From positions 62,001 through 126,000 of the forward strand of contig JASBSS010000024.1 of assembly GCA_030148805.1 (NCBI GenBank): a stretch of DNA of 64,000 nt, in the 5' to 3' direction. Below the pieces are notes generated by a model. That model ran no database searches and was not told where the DNA came from. It saw only the letters and a list, made by a program, of their open reading frames with translations. Made by a program: the position numbers and the translations under genes. Positions 22,610 through 31,724 of this stretch are shown here, in pieces. Within the stretch, counting starts at the first letter, position 1. Each line of letters starts with the position of its first letter. This DNA comes from Thiogranum sp. (GTDB lineage: Bacteria > Pseudomonadota > Gammaproteobacteria > DSM-19610).

Positions 22610-23674
22610 ATGGCCCTGATATCCATGCGTCAACTGCTCGATTACGCCGCCGAGAACGACTTCGGCATGCCGGCTTTCAATGTCAACAACATGGAACAGG
22701 TGCATGCCATCATGCAGGCCGCCGACGAGGTCGACAGCCCGGTCATCATGCAGGGTTCGGCCGGTGCCCGTTCCTACGCGGGCGAGCCTTTCCTGCGCCA
22801 CCTGATCATCGCGGCCACGGAAATGTATCCGCATATTCCGATAGTCATGCACCAGGACCACGGCTCGGAACCCGCCGTTTGCCTGCGCTCGATCCAGTCG
22901 GGATTCAGCTCGGTGATGATGGACGGCTCGCTCATGTCGGACATGAAGACACCGGCCACCTACGAGTACAACGTCGACGTCACCCGCCGGGTGGTGGAGA
23001 TGGCCCACGCCGGCGGTGTTTCCGTCGAGGGCGAGTTGGGCTGCCTGGGATCGCTGGAGACCGGTGAAATGGGCGAGGAGGACGGCCACGGCGCCGAGGG
23101 CAAGCTGTCCATGGATCAGCTGCTGACCGACCCCGAAGAAGCCGCCAACTTCGTCAAGGAAACCGGCGTGGATGCGCTGGCCATTGCCATCGGCACCAGC
23201 CACGGCGCGTATAAATTCACCCGTCCGCCGACCGGTGACATCCTGGCCATCAACCGCATCAAGGAAATCCATGCGCGCATTCCCAATACCCATCTGGTGA
23301 TGCACGGCTCTTCCTCGGTGCCGCAGGACTGGCTGGAGATCATCAACAGCTACGGCGGCGACATGGGCGAGACCTACGGCGTGCCGGTCGAGGAAATCCA
23401 GGAAGGCATCAAGCACGGCGTGCGCAAGGTCAATATCGACACCGACCTGCGCATGGCCAGCACCGGCGCGATCCGCAAGCACCTGGCGGAGAACAAATCG
23501 AACTTCGATCCGCGCAAGTTTCTCAAGGCGTCCACCGCGGCGATGAAGGACATCTGCAAGGCGCGCTATGAATCCTTCGGTTGTGCCGGACACGCTTCCA
23601 AGATCAAGCCGATCAGTCTCGAGGACATGGTCAAGCGTTATGCGTCCGGGGAGCTGGACGCACGCGTCAACTGA
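22610..23674 (+). CDS. fba: Class II fructose-bisphosphate aldolase
   Basis: Zinc-dependent aldolase (354 aa) condensing triose phosphates, or sedoheptulose bisphosphate in the Calvin cycle (CbbA type). Metal and substrate residues are seen in [44 protein letters not shown] and [10 protein letters not shown]. The ATG at 22610 starts the family sequence [16 protein letters not shown]; the longer opening from 22538 adds non-family residues. Ends the five-gene run and is followed by an intrinsic terminator. Confidence 0.96.
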   Translation: MALISMRQLLDYAAENDFGMPAFNVNNMEQVHAIMQAADEVDSPVIMQGSAGARSYAGEPFLRHLIIAATEMYPHIPIVMHQDHGSEPAVCLRSIQSGFSSVMMDGSLMSDMKTPATYEYNVDVTRRVVEMAHAGGVSVEGELGCLGSLETGEMGEEDGHGAEGKLSMDQLLTDPEEAANFVKETGVDALAIAIGTSHGAYKFTRPPTGDILAINRIKEIHARIPNTHLVMHGSSSVPQDWLEIINSYGGDMGETYGVPVEEIQEGIKHGVRKVNIDTDLRMASTGAIRKHLAENKSNFDPRKFLKASTAAMKDICKARYESFGCAGHASKIKPISLEDMVKRYASGELDARVN

Positions 23675-23712
23675 GACTCTCTGTACGACACAGTCGGCAA
23701 AAGCAGTATCCG

Positions 23713-23737
23713 AAGGCGGCCGTAAGGCCGCCTTTTT
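23713..23737 (+). terminator. Intrinsic terminator after fba
   Basis: AAGGCGGCC-GTAA-GGCCGCCTTTTT: a GC-rich perfect stem with tetraloop and T-run, 39 bp after the fba stop, closing the tkt-fba transcript. Confidence 0.9.
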
Positions 23738-23773
23738 GCTGTCCGCGCCCCGGCCCTGAGGGGATGGCGCATC

Positions 23774-24394
23774 ATGGAAGCTGAACTGCTGGATAAGCTG
23801 ATATCGCTGATCCAGGTGGTGTTCATCGATCTGGTGCTGGCCGGCGACAACGCCATCGTGGTCGGCATGGCCGCGGCGGCCGTGCCGGCCGAGCAGCGCC
23901 GGCGCGTCATCGTCTGGGGCACGAGCGCGGCGGTGGCGTTGCGTATCCTGTTCGCGCTTTTGACCACGCAATTGTTACAGATCATCGGCCTGACCTTGGC
24001 CGGCGGTTTGTTGCTGGCCTTCGTCGCCTACAAGATGTTTCGTGAAATCCGCAGCCACGGCCGCGACGAAATCACACCGGCCGAAGCCCTTCAGGTAGGC
24101 GGGGCGGCGGGCACTCTGAGCGTAGGTGCCGCGATCTGGCAGGTGGCGATGGCCGACTTGTCGATGTCGCTCGACAATGTGCTGGCAGTAGCCGGCGCGG
24201 CCGGGGAGCACGTTGAAATACTGGTCGCCGGGCTGCTCATCTCCATCGTCATGATGGCCTTCGTCGCCAGCCTGGTCGCGAGCCTGATCCATCGTCATCG
24301 CTGGCTGGCGTGGGTGGGGCTGGCGATTATTACCTATGTGGCGTTCGATATGATTTTGCGTGGTACTCTGCAAGTGGCGCACGCACTCGATTGA
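23774..24394 (+). CDS. TerC-family integral membrane protein (YjbE type)
   Basis: 206-residue membrane protein with about six to seven hydrophobic segments. It carries the two paired TerC signatures DLVLAGDNAIVVGMA near the start and DLSMSLDNVLAVAGAA in the second half, whose intramembrane acidic residues are thought to bind metal ions. Family members are linked to manganese export and to metalation of exoenzymes. No tellurium-resistance cluster is nearby, so a housekeeping metal role is more likely than resistance. It stands alone after the fba terminator. Confidence 0.85.
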   Translation: MEAELLDKLISLIQVVFIDLVLAGDNAIVVGMAAAAVPAEQRRRVIVWGTSAAVALRILFALLTTQLLQIIGLTLAGGLLLAFVAYKMFREIRSHGRDEITPAEALQVGGAAGTLSVGAAIWQVAMADLSMSLDNVLAVAGAAGEHVEILVAGLLISIVMMAFVASLVASLIHRHRWLAWVGLAIITYVAFDMILRGTLQVAHALD

Positions 24395-24399
24395 GAGCC

Positions 24400-24426
24400 C
24401 TGACGATCGCCCGGTGATGCTATAAA
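24400..24426 (+). promoter_or_regulatory. Candidate extended -10 promoter
   Basis: TGCTATAAA at 24418-24426 is an extended -10 (TGnTATAAA), with CTGACG 15 bp upstream as a short-spaced -35. It lies in the 155-bp gap before the methyltransferase gene and probably drives it. Confidence 0.45.
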
Positions 24427-24549
24427 ATCGCAGTAAAATCAAGATTATGTGAAGTCGGGCGGGGAAACTAAATAGCGCCGATATTGTCTCTATAGAGGTC
24501 GCTCAGGGCCATGGCAGGTGGGCGCGGTTTGCGGAGGTCGATCATTCGT

Positions 24550-25164
24550 ATGCAAGAGTCAAAAACGGCGAAGCGTTCGCGCCTGGCCGAGCACGCCCTG
24601 TTTCTCAAACAAGTCATCCGCAACCCCCGCGCCATGGGTTCGATCGTGCCCAGCACCCGTTATCTCAGCCGTGTCATCGGCCGTCTGGCGGCGACCGGTC
24701 TGCGCGGCCCGGTGCTGGAGATCGGTGCCGGCACGGGTAGTGTCACGCGTGCGATGATCCATGCCGGGATCGCTCCGGAACAGTTGCATATCGTGGAGTT
24801 GAACAGGGGTCTGTGTCGGCATTTGCAGCAGCAGTTTCCGCAGGCCACCGTCATCACCGCCGACGCCACCCGTTTGAGCGCCTGCCTACCGCCTGAGATG
24901 GTTGGGAAATACCGCATGGTGGTGTCCGGGTTGCCGCTGGTGAACATGCCTCGCGAGGTCAGCGAGGCCATCATCGACGAGATCAAGACCTGCATGACAG
25001 CGGATGGGCGGTTGTTGCAGTTCACCTATCTGCCGTTTTCACCCTTGAGCGAATCGCGTCATGCGCTGACCGCGCGGCGTATTGCCTGGGTCCTGCGCAA
25101 TGTGCCGCCGGCCACCGTCTGGCAATACCAGAACGCTGGAGCGGCACTGGAAGAACCGGCCTGA
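24550..25164 (+). CDS. Phospholipid N-methyltransferase-like SAM methyltransferase
   Basis: 204-residue class I methyltransferase resembling the PmtA-like group. It has the typical N-terminal FLKQVIRNPRAMGSIVPSTR, SAM motif I VLEIGAGTGSVTRAM, the acidic residue after the second strand in HIVELNRGLC, and a post-motif SGLPLVNMP. These proteins methylate phosphatidylethanolamine or act on rRNA-type substrates; the exact substrate is not set by sequence. The ATG at 24550 is preferred to 24511 because GGAGG lies upstream and homology begins soon after. Confidence 0.75.
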   Translation: MQESKTAKRSRLAEHALFLKQVIRNPRAMGSIVPSTRYLSRVIGRLAATGLRGPVLEIGAGTGSVTRAMIHAGIAPEQLHIVELNRGLCRHLQQQFPQATVITADATRLSACLPPEMVGKYRMVVSGLPLVNMPREVSEAIIDEIKTCMTADGRLLQFTYLPFSPLSESRHALTARRIAWVLRNVPPATVWQYQNAGAALEEPA

Positions 25165-25250
25165 ACGCGCAGTCGCTGCAGGGGCGCCCGATTCCAGTCC
25201 GCCGTGGATGGGTGCGGGAACGCCTCGACCTGCCGCGGTGGTCGTAGCGG

Positions 25251-26240
25251 CTAGAGCAGCGCCGGTTGTTGCAGGGCCGCGGCCTGTTCGCGCAGGCTGA
25301 GAATGTGTTCCTCCCAATAGCGGGGCGAATCGAACCAGGGGAAGGCCTTGGGGAAAGCCGGGTCGCTCCAACGGCGCGCGATCCAGGCCGCATAGTTCAT
25401 GATGCGCAAGGTGCGCAGCGACTCGATCAGCAGGACGCTGGCGGGGTCGAAATCGAAAAACGTCTGATAGCCTTCCAGCAGCTGTTCCAGCTGGACATGC
25501 ATCTCCGCCACCTCCCCCGAGAGCAACATCCAGATGTCCTGGATCGCGGGGCCGCTGCGGCTGTCGTCCAAATCCACGAAGTGAGGGCCGCTGTCCGTCC
25601 AGAGGATGTTGCCTGGGTGACAATCGCCATGCAGACGGATGTTGGGGAGCGCGCCGGCGGCTTCGAAACGGGCCTGGACGGTCTCCAATAGCTCGGTGCT
25701 CAAGCTGGCGTAGGCCTCCTGCAGATAGTCAGGGATTAGTGCCTGGCGTAACAGGAATTCGCGTGCGCTGGTGCCGAGCGATTCGCAGTCGATACGGCCG
25801 CGGTACCGAAAACGGCCGGTCGAGGCGACGGCGTGCAGGCGGCCGAGAAAGCGCCCCATCTGCAGGCGTTGCTCGCGTGTCTCCAAGTCCGGCCAGCGTC
25901 CACCGCAGCGCGGATAAACCGCGAAGCGAAACCCGTTGAACTGTCGCAGGGTCGCTCCGTCGTCGGCGCGTAACGGCGCCACCACCGGAATCTCGTGCTC
26001 GGCAAGCTCAAGCGCGAAGGCGTGTTCTTCCAGGATCGCGGCGTCGCTCCAGCGTTCGGGGCGGTAGAATTTGACGATAACCGGTGTCGCGTCTTCGATT
26101 CCGACCTGATAGACGCGGTTCTCGTAGCTGTTGAGCGCCAGCAGGTGCCCGTCGCAGCCGAAACCCACGGACTCGAGCGCCTGCAATATCAGCTCCGGGG
26201 TGAGCTGGGCGTAGGGGGGTTCGGGGCCGGTCTCCTGCAT
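25251..26240 (-). CDS. srkA: Stress response kinase A (SrkA/YihE)-like protein kinase
   Basis: Ser/Thr kinase of the aminoglycoside-phosphotransferase fold (329 aa), close to the 328 aa of E. coli SrkA. Visible are the N-terminal ALNSYENRVYQVGIED nucleotide loop, VIVKFYRPERW (ATP lysine), the catalytic HGDCHPGNILW and the metal-binding DLDDSRSGP. The start at 26240 gives the E. coli-like length; an ATG at 26264 is possible. E. coli SrkA counters stress-induced death; that role here is by homology. Confidence 0.85.
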   Translation of the reverse strand: MQETGPEPPYAQLTPELILQALESVGFGCDGHLLALNSYENRVYQVGIEDATPVIVKFYRPERWSDAAILEEHAFALELAEHEIPVVAPLRADDGATLRQFNGFRFAVYPRCGGRWPDLETREQRLQMGRFLGRLHAVASTGRFRYRGRIDCESLGTSAREFLLRQALIPDYLQEAYASLSTELLETVQARFEAAGALPNIRLHGDCHPGNILWTDSGPHFVDLDDSRSGPAIQDIWMLLSGEVAEMHVQLEQLLEGYQTFFDFDPASVLLIESLRTLRIMNYAAWIARRWSDPAFPKAFPWFDSPRYWEEHILSLREQAAALQQPALL

Positions 26241-26275
26241 GCGCTCAGTATACCGGGGTTGCATTCGGGGAGAGC

Positions 26276-26300
26276 AAAAAAAGCCCCTCCGAAGAGGGGC
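26276..26300 (-). terminator. Intrinsic terminator after the qmo-hdr operon
   Basis: On the minus strand GCCCCTC-TTCG-GAGGGGC is followed by seven T. It lies about 50 bp past the hdrB stop and just before the srkA start, closing the qmoA-hdrB transcript. Confidence 0.9.
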
Positions 26301-26351
26301 CCGAACGTCAAGGAGTGGACAGCGTTTGACGCGCTGCCCAAGGTATAGACG

Positions 26352-27251
26352 CTACTTGCCGGCAATATCTTCCAATTGTTTGGCGCGGATGATCTGGCCG
26401 TCCAGCGCCGCCTCCTTGGCGGACTTACCGTAGGCCACCGACAGCAGGGTGCTGTAATACACCACCGGCAGCTTGAACTTGGTGCCGTACTTGGCGTTGA
26501 TCTGGTCCTGATAGACCTCGGTGTTCATCTGGCAGACCGGGCAGGGCGTGACGATCATGTCGGCACCGTTGTCGTAGGCCGATTCGATGATGTCCTTGAT
26601 CAGTGCCTGGCTTTTCTCGGGCTCCGAGAAGGCCAGGGCTCCGCCGCAGCAGGACACTTTCTTCTCGTAGTTGTCGCAGGCCTCGGCGCCGACGGTCTCG
26701 ATCATCTTGTCGAGATATTTCGGGTTCTCGAAGGACTCGCCGTCGATCCCGAACGGCCGGTTGGTCTGACAGCCGACATAGCCGGCGATCTTCAGGCCTT
26801 CCAGGGGCTTCTTGACGTGACTGCCGAGCTCCTGATAGCCGATATCCTCGATCAAGACCTCCACCATATGTCTGATTTTCTTGTCGTTCTTAAGTTTCAG
26901 ACCGGCTTCGGCCAGCGCCTGGTTGGTTTCGGCCAGCAGGCCCTGGTCGTCATGCAGCCGTTCCTGGGTCTCTTTGGTCGCCAGCCAGCAGGCGGCACAG
27001 GTGGCGACGATGTCCTGGTCGCCGTGCGCCTGCTCCGAGAGCGCCATGTTGCGCGCCGAGAGCGCCAGGCGGGGCAGTTCGCCGCCGCCGGCGTAGCCGA
27101 TGGACGCCGAACAGCAGTTCCAGTCGGGGATCTCGTTCAGCTCGATGTCGAGTTCCTTGCACATGGTGTCGACCGAGACCTGATAGTTGGACGACGAAGC
27201 GGCCTTCTGCGAGGAACAACCGGGGTAAAAGGAATAGGATTTCTTTGCCAT
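26352..27251 (-). CDS. hdrB: HdrB-like heterodisulfide reductase subunit
   Basis: Cytoplasmic protein (299 aa) with two complete CCG domains, the five-cysteine sites that hold unusual [4Fe-4S] clusters in HdrB. First: FYPGCSSQ, then DWNCCSASIG, then TCAACW. Second: GYVGCQTNR, then VSCCGGALAF, then TPCPVCQMN. Read in order after hdrC, the pair supplies the functions that QmoC (an HdrC-HdrE fusion) gives in Desulfovibrio. Likely role is electron transfer between the QmoAB flavoproteins and a partner disulfide, quinone or protein acceptor. The ATG at 27251 has GAGGAG upstream and comes 11 bp after the hdrC stop. Confidence 0.9.
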   Translation of the reverse strand: MAKKSYSFYPGCSSQKAASSSNYQVSVDTMCKELDIELNEIPDWNCCSASIGYAGGGELPRLALSARNMALSEQAHGDQDIVATCAACWLATKETQERLHDDQGLLAETNQALAEAGLKLKNDKKIRHMVEVLIEDIGYQELGSHVKKPLEGLKIAGYVGCQTNRPFGIDGESFENPKYLDKMIETVGAEACDNYEKKVSCCGGALAFSEPEKSQALIKDIIESAYDNGADMIVTPCPVCQMNTEVYQDQINAKYGTKFKLPVVYYSTLLSVAYGKSAKEAALDGQIIRAKQLEDIAGK

Positions 27252-27262
27252 GTCAGTTCTCC

Positions 27263-27886
27263 TCAACTTCCGCTCTTGCCGATGCGGGCGTTTTCAAGCT
27301 CTTCGGCCTTCTTCAGGATCGCGTGCAGACCTTTGATGTCCTTGCAGCCATGGCCGCCGAAGTACTCCATCGGGCTCATGCGCTTGGTTTTGAGCATGTT
27401 CAGGCCGATGTCCTTCATTTTCAGCGAGGTCTTGATGCCTTCGCCGAAGCCGTTCATGAAGTACAGCGACAGGCCGAGTTTCAATTCGTTCACGCGGCCT
27501 TTCTTGACCAGGTTCTTCCAGAACAGGTTGGCGAACTTCTGCGTCGGCTGATTCTGCGGCGCCAGTCCCAGACGCTGCGAGTAAGTGGCCAGCCCGTGCA
27601 TGATGTGGGTGATGGGCAGGCCGCGCGGACAACGGGCAATACAGTTGTAGCAAGAGGTGCACATCCACATGGAGGTGGACTCCAGCACTTCCTCGCGCTT
27701 GTTGGCGCGAATCATCATGAAGATCTCCTGCGGCGGATGTTCCCAGTGCGGGCCCAGCGGGCAGGAGCCCGAGCATACGCCGCACTGCATGCACATCTTC
27801 ACCCAGTCGCCTTCTTCGACGTTGTCCGTGACCTCCTTGAGGAAGTTGCCACGGTATTTTTCGATCATATCCTGGTTGTAACTCAT
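27263..27886 (-). CDS. hdrC: HdrC-like iron-sulfur subunit
   Basis: 207-residue protein with two four-cysteine [4Fe-4S] motifs, CMQCGVCSGSCP and CTSCYNCIARCP, followed by a helical tail as in HdrC. No membrane spans are seen, so unlike QmoC it lacks the cytochrome b-type (HdrE) part. It lies between qmoB (13 bp upstream) and hdrB and should pass electrons from QmoAB to HdrB. Confidence 0.9.
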   Translation of the reverse strand: MSYNQDMIEKYRGNFLKEVTDNVEEGDWVKMCMQCGVCSGSCPLGPHWEHPPQEIFMMIRANKREEVLESTSMWMCTSCYNCIARCPRGLPITHIMHGLATYSQRLGLAPQNQPTQKFANLFWKNLVKKGRVNELKLGLSLYFMNGFGEGIKTSLKMKDIGLNMLKTKRMSPMEYFGGHGCKDIKGLHAILKKAEELENARIGKSGS

Positions 27887-27899
27887 AGCTAGCTAGCTC

Positions 27900-30116
27900 C
27901 TAGAACTTGAAGGGGCTGAGGCCGATCTGATTGACGGTTTCCGCCATTTCATTGATCAGCTGGGGCGCGCGGTCGATGTCAGTGATGGCGACCTCGTAGG
28001 TGGCGACGCGCTCCTTTTCGAGGTTGAGCGTTTGCAAGGTGTCGTCGATCTTGCTCATGCGGGTGTGCGCCATCTCCGAGCCCTTGACGAAGTGACATTG
28101 ATAGTTGTCGCCTTTCTGGCAGCCCATCAGCACGATGCCGTCGTAGCCGGAGTTCAGGGCGTCGGTGATCCAGATGGTGTTCACCGAACCCAGACAGCGT
28201 ACCGGTATGACGCGCGCCCACTGGCTGTAGCTGTTGCCCTGTTGGGCGGCCATGTCGAGCGCCGGGTAGGCGTCGTTTTCGCAGGCCAGTACCAGGATGC
28301 GCGGCTTTTCGTCGAACTCCTCGGGGATGTCGCAGTTCTTGATCTGCTGACCGACGGTGTCGACCGAGTAGTTCTCGAAGGAAATGACGCGTACCGGACA
28401 GGCGCCCATGCAGGTGCCGCAACGACGGCAGCGCGACTCGTTGAACAGCGGATAGCGCTTTTCGTCTTCGTCGATCGCGCCGAAGGGACACTCCACCGTG
28501 CAGCGTTTGCACTGGGTGCAGCCTTCCTTGCGGAAGATCGGGTAGGATAGGTCGCCCGAGCGCGGGTGGGCGGCGCGGCCGATTTTTGCACTTTCCAAGG
28601 CTTGAATCGCCTTCAGTGCCGCGCCGGTGGCGTCTTCGATCGCCTGTTGCGTGTCCATCGGGCGGCGCACCGGTCCGCAGGTGTAGATACCGGTGCGGCG
28701 GGTCTCGTAGGGGAAGCAAATGAAGTGCGAGTCGTTGAAGCCGTATTTCAGGTGCGGCAGGTCTTTGCCCTGGCGGTAGTTCAGGTTGAGGATCGAATCG
28801 ACGTTGACCTCCCATTCGCCCGGCTCGTTCTGCGGCACGTTGTCGATATCGACCCCGGAGTTGGGGACCATGCCGGTGGCCAGTACCACCAGGTCGGCCT
28901 CTTCCTCGAGATCCTCGTCCAGGATCAGATCCTTGAACCTGACCCGGGGTCCGCCGTCGCCAGCGACCACTTCGCTGACCTGGCCCTTGCGGAAGGTGAT
29001 CATCTTGTCCTGGCCCGAGCGGTAGAAGTCCTCGCCCGGCGCGCCCGGGGTGCGCAGATCGTCGAACAGGATCTCGGTCTCGATTTCCGGATTCTGGTCC
29101 TTGAAGTACATCGCCTGCTTGATCGAGGTCAGGCAGCAGTCGCCGGAGCAGTAGTTCAGGTGGCCTTCCTTGTCGCTGCGCTGGCCGGCGCACTGGATGA
29201 AGGTGACCTTCTTCACTTCCTTGCCGTCGGAAGGCCGCTTGATGGGCCCGCCGTTGGCGGCGATCGCCAGCTGCTCGAGTTCGACCCGGTCGACCACGTC
29301 CTTGCTCTTGCCGTAGCTGAGTTCAGGCAGTTGGTTGGCATCGTAGGGCGTGGCGCCGGAGGCCTGGATGATGGCGCCGAAGTTTTCGGTCACCGTGTTG
29401 CCCGACTCGGTGCTGATGTCGGCCGAAAACCTGCCCGGCGCGCCGGAGGTCTTGGTGATGGTGGAGTTCAGGTGCACGGTGATGCGGTTATCGGCTTCGA
29501 TGGCCGCGGCGAGCCTGGCCACCTCGGTGTCGACCGGATCGGTGTAGGGGCTGTGCCGCGGCACGTCTTTCCACATCTTGGCCGCGGCGCCGCCGAGTTC
29601 GCCGGTTTTCTCGACCAGATGTACCGGGTAGCCGGTCCTGGCCACCTCGAGGGCCGCGGTCATGCCGGTGATGCCACCGCCGACCACCAGCACGGTGTCG
29701 TTGGTGCCCTTTTCCTGCGCCGATGCCGGCGGGGTGGAATACTTGGCCTCGGCGCAACCCATGCGGACGTAGTCGGCGGCCATTTCCTGGGTGGTTTCGC
29801 GCAGCTCGTCATCGTCGGGGCGGATCCAGATGACACCTTCGCGCAGATTGGCGCGCGAAATGGTGACGCCGTCGAAGTTGAAGGCCTCGCTTTTGGCGCG
29901 CCGCGAGCAGGCCGCGATCATGACCCGGTTGACGCCTTCGTTGTCGATGTCCGCCTGAATGGTTTTCAGGCCGTCGGCCGAGCACAGGAAATCGTGCTGG
30001 CGTGCGACCTGCGCCTTGCCGTCGCGCTTGGCGATGGTTTCCAGCTCGTCGCAGTCCAGACGCTCGCCCAGGCCGCAACCCTTGCAGATGTATGCTCCGA
30101 TTTTCATGTCAGCCAT
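27900..30116 (-). CDS. qmoB: QmoB-like HdrA/MvhD-type flavoprotein
   Basis: 738-residue cytoplasmic flavo-iron-sulfur protein. Domains in order: an HdrA-like N-terminal segment with ICKGCGLGERLDC, an FAD-binding fold (VLVVGGGITGMTAALEVART), two ferredoxin clusters (CTQCKRCTVECPFGA and CRRCGTCMGACP), and a C-terminal MvhD-like domain with scattered cysteines (LACEND, VRCLGS, MGCQKGDNYQC). This order matches QmoB of the quinone-interacting complex of APS reductase. The start at 30116 (MADMKIGAYICKGCG) is chosen over the open frame to 30224, which overlaps qmoA. Only 2 bp separate it from the qmoA stop. The aprBA genes for APS reductase are not in this window. Confidence 0.9.
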   Translation of the reverse strand: MADMKIGAYICKGCGLGERLDCDELETIAKRDGKAQVARQHDFLCSADGLKTIQADIDNEGVNRVMIAACSRRAKSEAFNFDGVTISRANLREGVIWIRPDDDELRETTQEMAADYVRMGCAEAKYSTPPASAQEKGTNDTVLVVGGGITGMTAALEVARTGYPVHLVEKTGELGGAAAKMWKDVPRHSPYTDPVDTEVARLAAAIEADNRITVHLNSTITKTSGAPGRFSADISTESGNTVTENFGAIIQASGATPYDANQLPELSYGKSKDVVDRVELEQLAIAANGGPIKRPSDGKEVKKVTFIQCAGQRSDKEGHLNYCSGDCCLTSIKQAMYFKDQNPEIETEILFDDLRTPGAPGEDFYRSGQDKMITFRKGQVSEVVAGDGGPRVRFKDLILDEDLEEEADLVVLATGMVPNSGVDIDNVPQNEPGEWEVNVDSILNLNYRQGKDLPHLKYGFNDSHFICFPYETRRTGIYTCGPVRRPMDTQQAIEDATGAALKAIQALESAKIGRAAHPRSGDLSYPIFRKEGCTQCKRCTVECPFGAIDEDEKRYPLFNESRCRRCGTCMGACPVRVISFENYSVDTVGQQIKNCDIPEEFDEKPRILVLACENDAYPALDMAAQQGNSYSQWARVIPVRCLGSVNTIWITDALNSGYDGIVLMGCQKGDNYQCHFVKGSEMAHTRMSKIDDTLQTLNLEKERVATYEVAITDIDRAPQLINEMAETVNQIGLSPFKF

Positions 30117-30118
30117 GC

Positions 30119-31405
30119 TCAGCCCTCCGCGCCGGCTACTTTGTTGATTACCTGGATGGCGCGCAGCGCGCTGGCCGTGGCGCTTTGCACGGCACGGTTG
30201 ACATCCAGCGCGTCCGAGGAACACCCGGCGGCGAAAAAGGCGCCGTTGGCTTCATCCTGTTCCACGAAGCCTTCCTCGTTGAGCACCACCGGCATGGGGA
30301 ATCCGTTGGCGGGCACGCTAGGCTCCATGCCGATGGCCAGGACCACCAGTTCGTGTGGGTTGCTGTAGCGGTGGTAGCCCTCGGTGTCCACGCCGTGGAG
30401 CACCGGATTGCCGGTTGCCTTGTCCTCGGTGATGGAGGCGACTTTCGATTTGGTGAAGGTGATGTTCGGATCGTCCTTGACCATCTGGTGAAAATCGTCG
30501 ATACGATCGATGGCGCGGATGTCGATGTAGTAAATCGTGCCCTTGGCGTCGTCGCCGTACTGCTCGCGCAAGTAGGTCGATTGTTTCAGACTGGCCATGC
30601 AGCAGATGCGCGAACAGTGTTTCAGGTGGTTCAGGTCGCGCGAGCCGGCGCACTGGATGAAAGCGACATCCTTCGCCTCCTTGCCGTCGCTGGGGCGCAG
30701 GATCTTGCCCCCGGTGGGACCGTGCGGGTCGAGCATGCGTTCGAATTCCACCGAGGTGACGACGTTCTGGTAGCGGTCGTAGCCATAGGGCTGGATCTTG
30801 CCCGCGTCGTAGGGCTTCCAGCCGGTGGCCCAGATGATAGCGCCGACGGTGATGGTGCTCTCGCTATCGCCCATTTCCAGGTCGACGGCATCGTACTTGC
30901 ACGCGGCCTTGGCCTTGTCGGCGTCGGCGGTGCCGATGATCGCCGGATCCAGCACGAAGCGTTCCGGGTAGGATTGGTTGAAGGGGCGGTAGGCGCCCTT
31001 GCGCTTGCTCAGGCCATAGTTGTATTCGTCGTCGAACTCGCTCTCGACGGCCTCGGCGCAGGCACCACAGGCGGTACAGTTTTCGTTGACATAGCGCGGG
31101 CGGGTTTTCAGTGTGACGCTGTAGTTGCCGCTCTCGCCGCTGATGCCGCTGACTTCGGTCAGGGTCATCACGCGCAGATTGCGGTTGGCTTTGATCCGGC
31201 GGAGGTTGATCTCCAGGCCGCACTTCGGGTGGCAGAGTTTGGGAAAATATTTGTAGAGCTGGCTGACGCGGCCGCCGATCGATGGGTTTTTTTCCACCAG
31301 GATGACCTGCTTGCCGCATTCGGCGGCTTCCAACGCGGCCGTCATGCCGCTGATGCCGCCGCCCACCACCAGAATGGTCTGGTTGGTTGCGATAACCTCT
31401 GACAT
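30119..31405 (-). CDS. qmoA: QmoA-like HdrA-type flavoprotein
   Basis: 428-residue FAD protein related to HdrA. Visible are ILVVGGGISGMTAALEAAE, VEKNPSIGGRVSQLYKYF, a cysteine cluster CTACGACAEA, the HdrA-like IQCAGSRD and HCSRICCMASLKQ, and a final GCSSDALDVNRAVQSA. The size agrees with QmoA (about 410 aa) rather than full-length HdrA (650 aa or more). First gene of qmoA-qmoB-hdrC-hdrB. The ATG has GGAGGAG upstream. In sulfur oxidisers Qmo is thought to accept electrons released from, or needed by, AMP-sulfite conversion. Confidence 0.9.
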   Translation of the reverse strand: MSEVIATNQTILVVGGGISGMTAALEAAECGKQVILVEKNPSIGGRVSQLYKYFPKLCHPKCGLEINLRRIKANRNLRVMTLTEVSGISGESGNYSVTLKTRPRYVNENCTACGACAEAVESEFDDEYNYGLSKRKGAYRPFNQSYPERFVLDPAIIGTADADKAKAACKYDAVDLEMGDSESTITVGAIIWATGWKPYDAGKIQPYGYDRYQNVVTSVEFERMLDPHGPTGGKILRPSDGKEAKDVAFIQCAGSRDLNHLKHCSRICCMASLKQSTYLREQYGDDAKGTIYYIDIRAIDRIDDFHQMVKDDPNITFTKSKVASITEDKATGNPVLHGVDTEGYHRYSNPHELVVLAIGMEPSVPANGFPMPVVLNEEGFVEQDEANGAFFAAGCSSDALDVNRAVQSATASALRAIQVINKVAGAEG

Positions 31406-31724
31406 GGATACTCCTCCGCTCAGAGTCACTGTGACGTAGATAAAATTTAACCGGCCGGGACATGCCGGATCGGCATCCAGTCCGTTGCTACGGGTAGCGC
31501 GGAGTGAAAGCCGGCGGCAGTTCCGGTCGGCGCGAAAAAACGGCCTCAACCATACCTGAGGCCCCAGTGCTTCGCCAGGGGATGTATATATTAATGAGCA
31601 TCGAATCTTTCGATAACAAAATAAGGGGCGTATATATCACGTTGAGTTTGTAGGTGTTGTTGCCGGCGCGCAGGAGACGCGGTACCTTGTGGCGCTTATC
31701 GCCAGGCTTCACAGGAAAACCGCC
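31406..31724. other. Divergent control region between qmoA and the AAA+ gene
   Basis: 319 bp with no convincing gene. It holds a minus-strand terminator-like hairpin (31535-31563) and an interrupted palindrome ATCGAATCTTTCGAT (31600-31614) inside an AT-rich stretch at about 31585-31640. I infer divergent promoters around the AT-rich part, one leftward through the hairpin into qmoA and one rightward into the AAA+ gene, but I cannot assign exact -35/-10 boxes. Confidence 0.5.
31535..31563 (-). terminator. Terminator-like hairpin in the qmoA leader
   Basis: On the minus strand GGCCTCA-N8-TGAGGCC is followed by GTTTTTTC. It lies about 130 nt upstream of qmoA and no minus-strand gene precedes it, so it may attenuate the qmo operon or end a short leader RNA. 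The 7-bp stem is modest. Confidence 0.5.

Noticed and set aside
23774-24394. Tellurite resistance cluster
   Set aside because: TerC-like and, elsewhere, TerB-like proteins are present but not clustered and no terD/terZ genes are seen.
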